Shown here piece by piece: positions 37,918-48,097 of a stretch of DNA of 64,000 bases. Positions within the stretch are counted from its first letter, which is position 1. Each line of letters begins with the position of its first letter. The notes under the pieces were generated by a model. It did no database searches. It saw only the letters and a program-made list of their open reading frames with translations, and was not told where the DNA came from. The DNA is from Methanosarcina sp. MTP4 (GTDB taxonomy: Archaea; Halobacteriota; Methanosarcinia; Methanosarcinales; Methanosarcinaceae). The stretch is from NCBI RefSeq assembly GCF_000970045.1, contig NZ_CP009505.1:3496808-3560807 (forward strand). The letters run 5' to 3'. Made by a program: the position numbers and the translations under genes.

Positions 37918-39195
37918 TTAAAATAATTCCAGAAGCCATTTCCAGATTGGTTTCACCACAATAGTTTTGCCCCGGGAAACCTCTTCAAATTCATCACTTT
38001 CAGTCAGGATCAGACCGGAATCCAGGTCATAAGCTTCCAGAGCTTCAAGGAGTCCACCGTATTCCCGTTCCCTGTTATCATCCAGAGAAACGCTTACCTG
38101 GATGGCTTCCACAGGCTGCTTATTTTCGGTAACAATGAAATCACATTCCTGCTTACCCTTATGAAAATAGACCTCCCGGTATCTCCTTTTGAGTTCCAGA
38201 AATACCAGGTTTTCCAGCAATTTTCCCCTGTCCCGGGAAAACTTGAAGGATACTAGGTTTATAAAAGCCGAATCGATTACGTATACTTTTTTGGGAGAAT
38301 ATATCTGCTTTTTCAGGGAATAATCATACCTGGGTATCGTGAAGACCATGTAGGAGTTTTCCAGATAGCCAACGTAGTTTTTGACCGTGTTCGCACTGCC
38401 AAGGCCCAGAAGTTTTTGGAGTTTACTGTAGTTGATCTCGGAAGTATAGTTGGAGAAAAGGTAAAGAGCAAGTTCCCTGAAAGCCTTTTCTTCACCGAGC
38501 CCGTAGCGGACCAGAATGTCCCTGTACAGGATGTTGTCATAAAGGGTCTTCAGGAGTTCGGAATTTTCAAAACGAAGGTACTCAGGGATGCCTCCTTTTT
38601 CCAGGTATTCATTGAAAGCACCCCTTATCAAACCCCTCTCTTCGGTTAATGGCTTTTCAGGCACAGGAATATTTCTGAATTTCAGGAATTCCCCGAATGA
38701 AAAGGGAAAAAGTTCCACTCCGACGTAACGCCCGGTCAATTTGCTCCCGAGCTCCCGGCTTAACAGGGAGGAATTGGAACCCGTAATAACAAACTTGAAG
38801 CCCCTGTCATACATCCTTCTGACAAAGTGTTCCCAGCCCTCAATATTCTGGATTTCATCAAAGAAAAAGATCCGGTGTTTCCCGAAAAGTTCGATAAATG
38901 TCTCATAAAGAAGATTAAAGTCCCCTGCGCTGAAACCTATAAGGCGCTCATCCTCAAAATTAAGGTAGTAGACCTGTTCATCCCTAAAAAAATTATTACG
39001 GATCTCCTTTAGAAGAGTACTCTTTCCGGAACGCCTCATACCAGAGATAACCAGAACATGAGGGAGTTTTAAAAGTCCCGAAACCTTTTCAAGGACGTCC
39101 CTTTCTACAAGCCTTTCCACAAGTCCTTCAGGTCCCGGGGATTCAAAATCCACCTTTTGCTCACGTATAAGTTCTCTCAATATCCTTGCGTCCAT
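37918..39195 (-). CDS. AAA-family ATPase with DUF4143 domain
   Basis: About 425 residues. Walker A SGMRRSGKST (about 51-60) and Walker B IFFFDEIQNIEGW (about 107-119) belong to the AAA_14 group, followed by sensor region VITGSNSSLLSRELG. The C-terminal part (about 190-400) is a DUF4143 domain, with CDFIVTENKQPVEAIQVS fitting its nuclease-like core (D, E/Q, xVS). These proteins occur in many scattered copies in archaea and are of unclear role, possibly in toxin-like or mobile units. I chose the ATG at 39195 because GAGGGTGA precedes it; an upstream GTG overlaps that site. An array of phased palindromes lies upstream (39254-39431). Confidence 0.88.
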   Translation of the reverse strand: MDARILRELIREQKVDFESPGPEGLVERLVERDVLEKVSGLLKLPHVLVISGMRRSGKSTLLKEIRNNFFRDEQVYYLNFEDERLIGFSAGDFNLLYETFIELFGKHRIFFFDEIQNIEGWEHFVRRMYDRGFKFVITGSNSSLLSRELGSKLTGRYVGVELFPFSFGEFLKFRNIPVPEKPLTEERGLIRGAFNEYLEKGGIPEYLRFENSELLKTLYDNILYRDILVRYGLGEEKAFRELALYLFSNYTSEINYSKLQKLLGLGSANTVKNYVGYLENSYMVFTIPRYDYSLKKQIYSPKKVYVIDSAFINLVSFKFSRDRGKLLENLVFLELKRRYREVYFHKGKQECDFIVTENKQPVEAIQVSVSLDDNREREYGGLLEALEAYDLDSGLILTESDEFEEVSRGKTIVVKPIWKWLLELF

Positions 39196-39253
39196 AGAAT
39201 TCACCCTCTGCCGGCGTTAGTACTTAATTCCGAAAATATTTTCAAAATATTTC

Positions 39254-39431
39254 TCATCAGGAATGATGGCAAGATTGACAATAGTCTCATTCTGAATGAA
39301 GGTACAGGTGATAGAGTTCCCATTGTAAATGAATGAATAGATAATAAAGTTATCATTATAAATGATGATATAGATAATAAAGTTATCATTATAAATGACG
39401 ATATGGATAATAAAAATATCATTCAAAATGA
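39254..39431. repeat. Six palindromes at exact 33-bp spacing upstream of the ATPase gene
   Basis: The 13-bp palindrome TCATT-nnn-AATGA starts at 39254, 39287, 39320, 39353, 39386 and 39419, always 33 bp apart. The central two are identical (TCATTATAAATGA); the others keep the arms almost unchanged (TCATC or CCATT once each). The array lies 59 bp upstream of the ATPase start. It could be an operator or iteron array. Because 33 is a multiple of three, several frames stay open across it. Confidence 0.85.
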
Positions 39432-39564
39432 CAAAATGGAGAAAAAAAACCACAAACCACAAAAATAAGAAAAGAAAGAGACAAAAAATTCACGTTACCC
39501 GGGATTCGGCACGTTCGTATGGAACTGCTCCCGGGCTTCAAAAATGAATCGACCTAAAACAGGA

Positions 39565-41088
<1,524 letters not shown>

Positions 41089-41367
41089 TCAAGCGTTTAC
41101 GGCCTTGCTGAAGACTTCGGTAAACTCTTCACACTCCGAGACCAGGGTTGAGGCTGCATCCCTTAAAACCTGGATCGGATCCGTACCGTCGGTCTTAATG
41201 AAGAGAATGGGGTCGCTGATGCTCACGTGCTTCATGTCGTAATAGACGATCTCAACCCTTTCATCCGCAACAAGGTTTGCTCTAAGCATATTGAGGAGGG
41301 TGTGAGTCTCACCTTTGAATTCGACTTCCAGCTCTTTATCTGTTTTGGAAAGAATGTTCAGTTCCAT
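41089..41367 (-). CDS. rpoL: DNA-directed RNA polymerase subunit L
   Basis: 92 residues, the archaeal homologue of eukaryotic Rpb11 and the partner of subunit D in the polymerase assembly platform. The sequence from LEVEFKGETHTLLNMLR (about 13-29) to the helix VLRDAASTLVSECEEF matches the family at full length. The gene is downstream of csl4 on the same strand with a 73-bp gap, the usual archaeal neighbourhood. The start is ATG. Confidence 0.95.
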   Translation of the reverse strand: MELNILSKTDKELEVEFKGETHTLLNMLRANLVADERVEIVYYDMKHVSISDPILFIKTDGTDPIQVLRDAASTLVSECEEFTEVFSKAVNA

Positions 41368-41440
41368 AGGTGATCACCTGTAAATGGTGAATAAATCATA
41401 CGAATTTTCCCTAAATACGGTTCGGAAGAGAAAAGAAAAC

Positions 41441-42244
41441 TTATTTAATTCCCTTCCCGTAGTCAACCGCAAGTTTACGGGTTTCAGTTCTATCGCAGAC
41501 GGGGCATTTAAGCTTTTTCCTGTCTTTGTCTAGTACGAGTTCCCCTTTGCAGTTTGAGCAGTAGGCTTTCATGACACCCAGGGAGTTCTCGGCTGTTGTG
41601 AGGCGAAGTCTATCGAGGTCAATAACCCTGGCCCGAACGATATCCAGGGGCCTGAACTCGTTAGCAAGCCTCTTGACATAGGAGTCACGCACGTTAGAAA
41701 CATGGATATCTCCAAGTCTTGTCGCATTAACAATTTTCCTGTCGGCTTTGCCTTCAATCCCTGCAAACTCAACCATTGCCCCGGATTCCCGGACATCCGT
41801 AATCTTCCCGAAAATGATGTCCCCTACCTTCATTATGTTAGGGGTGTTTGTGGAAGGCCGGACAGTGACAATCCGGGATTTTCTGTCAATGTATACGTAC
41901 CCGGTAGCGCTGGAATAGATGTCACCCGTAATTACGGTTGTACCTTCTCCTGCCCTGAATTCCTCGGTAGTCCCGACAAGTTCCCCGGGTAAGACAAAAG
42001 CCCCCTTTTCAAGATCCTCTTCCCTTACTTTGGGTTCTTCCGGAAACCTTGGAGAAGGCCTCACATCCCTCTTTCCTCTCATATCCTTCTGTCCTCTCGA
42101 ATCTTTTGAGTAGGGGAACCTTCTTTTTTTGCCCTGCTCCTTATTTTCTGTGGCTTTTGGCCCCGCTTTCTCGGCAACTGGCTTTCCGGTTTGAGGACCG
42201 GTTAATTTTTTTCTTGTAGTTTTATTTTTTCGGATTCTAATCAT
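41441..42244 (-). CDS. csl4: Exosome complex RNA-binding protein Csl4
   Basis: A 267-residue cap protein of the archaeal RNA exosome. After a lysine- and arginine-rich, probably disordered extension (about 1-75) comes the N-terminal domain (FVLPGELVG, about 83-91), an S1 domain (GDIIFGKITDVRESGAMVEF, about 147-166) and a C-terminal zinc ribbon (CSNC and CPVC, about 229-252). The extension is longer than in many archaea. It is next to rpoL and in the same gene run as dph2 and hpt. A TATA-like TTATATACG on the minus strand near 42400-42408 suggests a leader of about 130-140 nt. Confidence 0.93.
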   Translation of the reverse strand: MIRIRKNKTTRKKLTGPQTGKPVAEKAGPKATENKEQGKKRRFPYSKDSRGQKDMRGKRDVRPSPRFPEEPKVREEDLEKGAFVLPGELVGTTEEFRAGEGTTVITGDIYSSATGYVYIDRKSRIVTVRPSTNTPNIMKVGDIIFGKITDVRESGAMVEFAGIEGKADRKIVNATRLGDIHVSNVRDSYVKRLANEFRPLDIVRARVIDLDRLRLTTAENSLGVMKAYCSNCKGELVLDKDRKKLKCPVCDRTETRKLAVDYGKGIK

Positions 42245-42729
42245 AATCCCTCATTCGAATGATAGTAAATAGTGACTTTCCCGGTATGATATTTCTCTCC
42301 TGAATGAGAGTTTAAAGGGAAATTCAGCGATGCCTGAAATATCTCTTCTCTGCAGGTACGGCGTCCGGGTAGGTATCCGGCAGGCATCGGGTTAGGCGCA
42401 CGTATATAAGTCTCGGAACACCCTGGCACACATTGATATGCATTCACGACAGAATGCACGTTTCAGATATTATATATTTCAGAGATGGGCATCCCAGAGA
42501 TATGCATTCCACATAACGCATCTGATGCCTCCACATTACACATCTGATGCCATATGATTTTGTGGATTTGATGTAATGTATCTGACTTTATGCATCCTAT
42601 AGCACAAATTAAATACTCTACGTATGCATTCTATGTATACATTCTACGTATGCATTCTATATTATGAATTCATGCTGTATATTTTCGACCCGCATTCCCG
42701 TAAAACGGCTAAGAGAAGGGATTTTCGCA
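42245..42729. other. Csl4 leader and AT-rich spacer with 13-bp repeats
   Basis: The csl4-proximal part contains GC-rich segments that could fold (CGCCGTACC, GGATACCTACC). Further away are many GCAT motifs, and at 42618-42656 a 13-bp unit CTACGTATGCATT runs three times, the middle one varied. The unit contains TACGTA and ATGCAT. I see no gene. Confidence 0.5.
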
Positions 42730-43320
42730 TTATGGAACAGCAATCCTGTAAATCTCCACTTCGATAATTTCTCGCTCTTTTTTGTGGAAATCAAAAGTCC
42801 GTTTGATGGGAAACTTTGCAACGTAAGAATGTGTAATGACCGCAGGCTTAATGAACTTTTGGATAAAAGCAAAACTTCCGCGGTTGTGGATTGAGTATAT
42901 AACCTCGCTAGTTCTTAACGCTGCCGAAAGAAAGGGCCTGTCCTTGCCTTTGACCCTGGCCCCGAAAGGAGGGTTCATAAGCGTTGTTTTGACATGTTCG
43001 GTCACTTCCGAAACGTCCGAACAGACAAATTCGACCTCTACTTTTAACTTTTCAGCATTATTTTTTGCAAGCTCAATAGCTTTTGGGTCCAGATCATATC
43101 CCACGGTCTTTTCCGTTCCCAGGAGCTTTGCCCCTATTGCCAGGATTCCGGTCCCGCAGCCCAGGTCCTGAACCGAAGTTGCAAGGTCCCCCTGCATATA
43201 AGCAAAATGCAGGATTTCCGCAGCCAGGAGAGCAGGAGTCGGATACTGCTCAAGCTCGAGTTCGGGCTTTGCAAAGCCCTCGATTTCCTCCAGCAGCATT
43301 TCAAGTTTTCTCTGTTTCAT
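42730..43320 (-). CDS. METTL5-like methyltransferase
   Basis: A 196-residue class I SAM-dependent methyltransferase. The SAM-binding loop is VQDLGCGTGILAIGA (about 49-63), the acidic residue follows in GYDLDPKA, and the target-adenine motif NPPF is in TLMNPPFGARVKGKDR (about 113-128). This pattern matches archaeal and eukaryotic METTL5 proteins, which make N6-methyladenosine in small-subunit rRNA. The gene is just after dph2, about 105 bp away, in a run of translation-related genes. The start is ATG. Confidence 0.88.
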   Translation of the reverse strand: MKQRKLEMLLEEIEGFAKPELELEQYPTPALLAAEILHFAYMQGDLATSVQDLGCGTGILAIGAKLLGTEKTVGYDLDPKAIELAKNNAEKLKVEVEFVCSDVSEVTEHVKTTLMNPPFGARVKGKDRPFLSAALRTSEVIYSIHNRGSFAFIQKFIKPAVITHSYVAKFPIKRTFDFHKKEREIIEVEIYRIAVP

Positions 43321-43425
43321 TTTGCGTCATCATACATTATAAATATATACCTATCCACCTGAAAATTAAGGATAAAATCCAGGTTCTGTTCCAGCTTCGA
43401 TGGCTCTGTTTCAGCTTCAATGTTT

Positions 43426-44442
43426 CTATTTTAGCTGCAACGGCTCTTCCGTTATTTCATCCAGTACGAGATCTTCCCATTCCCGGACTCCCAGTACAAT
43501 CTCAAACTCCTGGGGAGTTAGCATCGGGGCGGGAAAGCGTCCGACCTCATCGACAGCCAGCCTGGGACAGGCGGTATTTATGAAAGCGCCTACCTTGAAC
43601 TGGAGCATCTGGTCGGGCGTCACCAGGTCGATCAGGATAAGATGAGCCTCTTTTCCATGCTTTTTTGCAAGCTTTTTAAGGGAAGTTGCAAGGTCCATTC
43701 TTGCCTGTCCGTTTTTGCTTGAAACGATTATCCCGAAAACTTTCGCGTCAAGGGATTTGGCGATAACCGCACTCCTCTGCCTGAGCACCCTGGAAGGGTC
43801 GACTTCCCGGACTTCCCCGGAGAAAGGGTCTGCAGCAAGAACGCGCTTTTTTGTGGAAAGGGCTACGCCAAGGGGGTGGAAATCCCCACTTCCTATATAT
43901 AAGTACTCATCACAGGCTTCTGCCCTTGCAGTCGAAAAATTGCAGCCCAGCACCTGTCCGGGGTAGGCAAGCCTGGAATCCCCGCGCTCGAGCACGCAGG
44001 TCTTCCCCCGGGCTTCGAGCACTTTGCAGACCTCGGGAAGCTTATGGACATGCTGGACAGTGCTTATCAGCCCGATCCTCTGACCCCGCAACTCTAAAAG
44101 AGCTTTTTCAACCACAGGCAGGACGTCCACCGCAGAGCGGGCCTCGATGAAGTAGACCTTCTCGGAGAGTTTCGTGTCCTCAAGTTCGGCATGCCCGAAA
44201 TGGAAGAGGAGGTCCACGTACCCAAGCAGGATCAGGTCCAGGTCGCAAGCCCCGAAACAGGGGTCTCCTGAAATGAGAATTTCCGCACCTGTGGCCTCTT
44301 CGACCAGCCTTGCAAGTTCCGGACCTTTGCGCTTGAGCCCTTCGGGGAACTGGAAGCCAACGACTTTTGCGCCCGTGTCCCGGATCACATCGATGAGATA
44401 ATCAAGCCTGAAATCAAAAGCTTCACTTATCGCAACAGACAT
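43426..44442 (-). CDS. dph2: Diphthamide biosynthesis protein Dph2
   Basis: About 338 residues. An archaeal Dph2 is a noncanonical radical SAM enzyme that moves the 3-amino-3-carboxypropyl group from SAM to a histidine of elongation factor 2. The three cluster-binding cysteines are visible in the usual order: [11 protein letters not shown] (N-terminal), [10 protein letters not shown] (middle) and [12 protein letters not shown] (C-terminal). The ATG at 44442, with GGAG upstream, starts 20 nt inside the end of hpt, so the two are probably cotranslated. A longer frame upstream does not look coding. Confidence 0.93.
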   Translation of the reverse strand: MSVAISEAFDFRLDYLIDVIRDTGAKVVGFQFPEGLKRKGPELARLVEEATGAEILISGDPCFGACDLDLILLGYVDLLFHFGHAELEDTKLSEKVYFIEARSAVDVLPVVEKALLELRGQRIGLISTVQHVHKLPEVCKVLEARGKTCVLERGDSRLAYPGQVLGCNFSTARAEACDEYLYIGSGDFHPLGVALSTKKRVLAADPFSGEVREVDPSRVLRQRSAVIAKSLDAKVFGIIVSSKNGQARMDLATSLKKLAKKHGKEAHLILIDLVTPDQMLQFKVGAFINTACPRLAVDEVGRFPAPMLTPQEFEIVLGVREWEDLVLDEITEEPLQLK

Positions 44443-44992
44443 CCTTGATCTCCACACCTTTCTCGCTAACATCAATGGTGACGAGAATCTTGGGCTCAAC
44501 ACCCAGTTCCTTTAACTTCAGGAAACCTTCCCCACGCCCGATAACCGAGACAACGTCCAGGACTTCGACGCCCATCTTCTTGAGGGCATTAACCAGGGCA
44601 AGGAGAGTGCCCCCGGTACTGATAACATCGTCCACTATCAGGACCCGATCCCCTTTCTTTAATCCGTTGATGTAGAGTGCCCCTTTCGAGTATCCGGTAC
44701 TCTGGGAAAGTTCGACCTCTCCTTCAAGGAAATAGGGACGCTTACGGACAATAGTTAGAGGCAGTCCCGTTTTCAGGGACAGGGCATTTGCCACCGGGAT
44801 GCCCATGGCTTCAACCGTGAGGACGGTGTCCACGTCCGTGTTGGCAATTTCCAGGATATAATCGGAAATTTCTTCCACCAGAAGGGGGTCAATTGACGGT
44901 ACGCCGTCCGAAATGGGATGGATGAAGTAATTGTATTCTCCTCGTTTGATTACAGGAGCATTCAAAAGTGAACTTGTCAGTCTTTCAAGCAT
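44423..44992 (-). CDS. hpt: Hypoxanthine/adenine phosphoribosyltransferase
   Basis: A 189-residue purine salvage enzyme of the archaeal HGPRTase-like group. The PRPP-binding signature is [17 protein letters not shown] (about 117-133), preceded by [18 protein letters not shown]. It transfers phosphoribose from PRPP to a purine base. The gene overlaps dph2 by 20 nt and is the first gene of the hpt-dph2-methyltransferase run. The start is ATG. A 17-bp repeat array lies upstream. Confidence 0.93.
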   Translation of the reverse strand: MLERLTSSLLNAPVIKRGEYNYFIHPISDGVPSIDPLLVEEISDYILEIANTDVDTVLTVEAMGIPVANALSLKTGLPLTIVRKRPYFLEGEVELSQSTGYSKGALYINGLKKGDRVLIVDDVISTGGTLLALVNALKKMGVEVLDVVSVIGRGEGFLKLKELGVEPKILVTIDVSEKGVEIKDVCCDK

Positions 44993-45629
44993 GGTCTTAG
45001 CTCTTTTTGGCTGTCGGAATATTCCGGGAAGTAAAAAGTCCTGAAATTAGATCCTGCCCCCGAGATGATACTGCATCTCGATGCGGATACGGCTGAATAA
45101 ACCCGCTTTCGGGAAGGATAAATCGAATTCAGAAAGCATTGAAGTACTTGATATAGCTTTGGTTTTCCGAATGTTATTTCCATTTACACCGGGATGCAGG
45201 AGAATTTGTAATAAATAATTAAGTCAGTGTTAATAAATATAAGGATAATAAAGGTAAGGGATAATTAAAGGTAAGGGATAATTAAAGGTAAGGGATAATT
45301 AAAGGTAAGGGATAATTAAAGGTAAGGGATAATTAAAGGTAAGGGATAATTAAAGGTAAGGGATAATTAAAGGTAAGGGATAATTAAAGGTAAGGGATAA
45401 TTAAAGGTAAGGGATAATTAAAGGTAAGGGATAATTAAAGGTAAGGGATAATTAAAGGTAAGGGGTAATTAAAGGTAAGGGGATATTTAAAACCCACGAA
45501 AGATAAAAGAGAAATCAGGGTAAAAAAGAAATGGGTGAAAAAAACTTCAAAAGCTTTAAATCATCAGTTCCTGGCATATTACCCTGTTTTAGACGTATTA
45601 ATCCAGCTCCCTATTTCAGAAACTCCATT
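44993..45629. other. Intergenic region dominated by a 17-bp repeat array
   Basis: About 640 bp between hpt and the double-FmdE gene. Its central 238 bp are the array listed separately. Outside the array it is AT-rich with no gene seen. Confidence 0.5.
45251..45488. repeat. 17-bp tandem repeat, 14 copies
   Basis: The unit AAGGTAAGGGATAATTA is repeated from 45251 at 17-bp steps. Twelve copies are exact; the last two (45455 and 45472) carry changes. It cannot encode a constant frame because 17 is not a multiple of three. Confidence 0.97.
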
Positions 45630-47684
45630 TCAGGTGCTGGTGTTCCCTGTCGAGTTGAGCAGTCCAAGAACTTCATAGGGATTTGTATCTGCAAGTTCCA
45701 TATCGGTAAGAGTATCCCCATCAATATCAATGACTGCGATTTCCGTAACAAGACCTTCCCAGTTATCCGGATCCATAAGCCAGACGTCTTTTAGATACTT
45801 CGAGACCCATATGGGATCACCATCTTTTGCCCTGCACTGCGCATTCGCAATATCAGAGTTATATCCAAGCACCACTGCCTTAAGAGTTCCGGCATTTCGA
45901 TCCCTAACAACGAAAATTCCAGCAAGGGAGTCGTTAATTGCCTCAATTTCTTCATCACTCAATTCAGAGACCCAGATACCACTTTTTCCGGGAGTGGCAT
46001 CCCAGCGCTTTAAGAAAACATCATCCTTACACCACTGAGGAGAGGAGAAAACAGTATAACTTACCCCTTCTTCAAGCGGGTAATTCTCTTCCATCCAGTT
46101 TGCAAGTACATAGCCGCTTGAAACTCCCGGACAGAAGTGATTGTGCAGTTCCAAGCACTGCATGAGTTCATAATCAAGATCTCCAGTGGCCCAAGCATTA
46201 CAGATTGTAAGAATGGCAAATTCGCGCCCATCAAAAACTTTTGAGCTTACTTTTTCACTCCAGGCATCTATGGTCCTCTGGTTTTTGGAAAGGCCCTCAA
46301 AGTCTATATTTTCGATCACCTGATAGCTGATCTCATTCTCATCTCCGTATGAAACCTCGATATAAGCGCAGTTCCCGCTGGATTTGTCAAAGAAAGCAAA
46401 CCAGAGAGGGGCGTTCCTTGCATTCTGGACTACAAGCAGGTTCTCCGTATACAGTAACTCCCTATCATAAAACTCCGAATAGAAGTAGTCCAGAAAAACA
46501 TCAGAATCTGCAGGGGAACCAAGGTCCGTGATTATAAGAGTGTTTTCAGGCCCGAGAACTCCCAGCTTTGCTTCGGCAACGTCAAAGACCTGAGTCATCA
46601 GCTCCAAGTTACCAACTGAGGAATTGCCATTTCCTGTTGAGTTGAGCAGCCCGAGGACTACATAGGGATTGACACCCGCCATTTTCATTTCGTTCAGGGC
46701 CTCCTTATCAATGTCAATGACTGCAATTTCCGTAACAAGGCCTTCCTCATCCCAGTTTTCCCTGTCCATAAGCCAGAGGTCCATCAGATATTTTGAAATC
46801 CATGAAGGATCACCGTCTTTTGCCCCACACTGCGCACTCACAATATCGAAGTCAAATCCGAGTGCCACTGCCTTCAGAGTTCCGGCATTCTTATCCTTAA
46901 CAACGAAAATTCCAGCAGGGGAGTTTCCAATTGCCTCTACTTCTTCATCTGTCAATTCAGAAACCCATATACCTCCCTTTCCAGGGGTGGCATCCCAGCG
47001 CTTTACAAAAACATCATCTTTACACCACTGAGGGCAGGAGAAAACAGTATAACTTACCCCTTCTTCAAGCGGATAGTTTTCTTCCATCCAGTTTGCAAGC
47101 ACGTAACCGCTGGAAACTCCGGGACAGAAGTGATTGTGCAGTTCCAGGCACTGCATAAGTTCGTAATCAAGATTCCCTGTCGCCCAGGCGTTGGTGATGG
47201 TCACTATGGCAAATTCACGGCCCTTGAATACCTTTTCAGAGATCTTTCCATTCCACGCAGCTATGGAATCCTCATCAGCGGAAAGTTCCTCAAAGTTGAT
47301 ATTTTCGGTTACCTGATAGTTAATTTCTTCTGAATCTCCATAGGAAACTTCAATAAAAACACAGTTTCCACTACTCTTATCGAAGAAAGCAAACCAGAAA
47401 GGGCTGTTTCTGGAGTTCTGGACTACCAGAAGATTCTTCGTGTAAAGGAGCCCGTTTCCATAAAACTCTGAATAGAAATCATTCAGATAAGCATAAGATT
47501 CAGCAGGGGAACCAATGTCCGTTACAACAAGAATATTTTCTGCATCAAGCTCTCCGAGTTCTTCTTCGGCAGCATCAAAAACCTGAGCCATCAACCCGTC
47601 ATCTCCTGCCGATGCAGGCAGGGCAAACAACAAGAAAACAAGTGCAGCAAGGCACATAAAATGCAGCATTTTCGTTTGTTTCAT
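45630..47684 (-). CDS. Exported protein with two tandem FmdE-like domains
   Basis: About 684 residues with a signal peptide (MLHFMCLAALVFLLFALPASA). The rest is two homologous halves of about 330 residues each. Both halves have an N-terminal region (LVVTDIGSPAES, LIITDLGSPADS) and an FmdE-like core with CLELHNHFCPGVSSGYVLANW, the cysteine and histidine set seen in FmdE proteins, followed by CKDDVF. The halves are alike at DNA level, so the duplication is fairly recent. FmdE genes are linked to molybdenum formylmethanofuran dehydrogenase in some methanogens, but the function of the exported form is unknown. The ATG at 47684 has GGAG upstream. Confidence 0.87.
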   Translation of the reverse strand: MKQTKMLHFMCLAALVFLLFALPASAGDDGLMAQVFDAAEEELGELDAENILVVTDIGSPAESYAYLNDFYSEFYGNGLLYTKNLLVVQNSRNSPFWFAFFDKSSGNCVFIEVSYGDSEEINYQVTENINFEELSADEDSIAAWNGKISEKVFKGREFAIVTITNAWATGNLDYELMQCLELHNHFCPGVSSGYVLANWMEENYPLEEGVSYTVFSCPQWCKDDVFVKRWDATPGKGGIWVSELTDEEVEAIGNSPAGIFVVKDKNAGTLKAVALGFDFDIVSAQCGAKDGDPSWISKYLMDLWLMDRENWDEEGLVTEIAVIDIDKEALNEMKMAGVNPYVVLGLLNSTGNGNSSVGNLELMTQVFDVAEAKLGVLGPENTLIITDLGSPADSDVFLDYFYSEFYDRELLYTENLLVVQNARNAPLWFAFFDKSSGNCAYIEVSYGDENEISYQVIENIDFEGLSKNQRTIDAWSEKVSSKVFDGREFAILTICNAWATGDLDYELMQCLELHNHFCPGVSSGYVLANWMEENYPLEEGVSYTVFSSPQWCKDDVFLKRWDATPGKSGIWVSELSDEEIEAINDSLAGIFVVRDRNAGTLKAVVLGYNSDIANAQCRAKDGDPIWVSKYLKDVWLMDPDNWEGLVTEIAVIDIDGDTLTDMELADTNPYEVLGLLNSTGNTST

Positions 47685-48097
47685 AATTACTCTCCAAATT
47701 TTCAAACGTCAAATCCACAGCATTAACTCTCACGATCCTGGAACCATAAAATGATATGAAACCAGGGACCACATATGAAATTAGAGCAAATTCGCAAATA
47801 TGCACATTAAGAAATAACATAATATGCATATTTGTTACAAATGATTAGTAAAGTAATACATAAACATTACGAATTTATCCAGAAATATGTCACAGCGAAA
47901 AAATAAAAAATAGAAAATAGAGAAATGTGAATAAAAAGTACTAGAGCAAAACCCAGAGAAAAAAGGAGAAGGAAAAAGGAAAGGAGAGAAAAGAAAGGAG
48001 AGAAAAGAAAGGAGAGAAAAGAAAGGGAAAGGGAGAGGGAAAAAGGAAAAGGAAAAGGAAAAAGTGAAAAATAAGATATAAAGAACCTTTTCAGGCT
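47685..48097. other. Intergenic region with a polypurine tract
   Basis: About 410 bp. The cofD-proximal end holds the 110-nt polypurine run listed separately; the rest is AT-rich and includes the promoter of the FmdE gene. No gene is seen. Confidence 0.5.
47955..48064. repeat. Uninterrupted 110-nt polypurine tract with 14-bp repeats
   Basis: Every base is A or G. A 14-bp unit close to AAGGAGAGAAAAGA is repeated about three times from 47981. It lies about 33 bp beyond the stop of cofD. Confidence 0.9.

Noticed and set aside
39201-39462. Minus-strand frames of 73 and 81 codons with 11-residue repeats
   Set aside because: They arise because the 33-bp repeat is a multiple of three. Several frames are open at once and none has a good start, so the DNA palindromes are the better explanation.
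42241-42459. 72-residue frame directly upstream of csl4
   Set aside because: It lies in the probable csl4 leader after the TATA-like box, has no ribosome site and no protein-like pattern.
45251-45488. CRISPR array
   Set aside because: The 17-bp unit repeats head to tail without spacers, so this is a simple tandem repeat. No cas genes are in the window.
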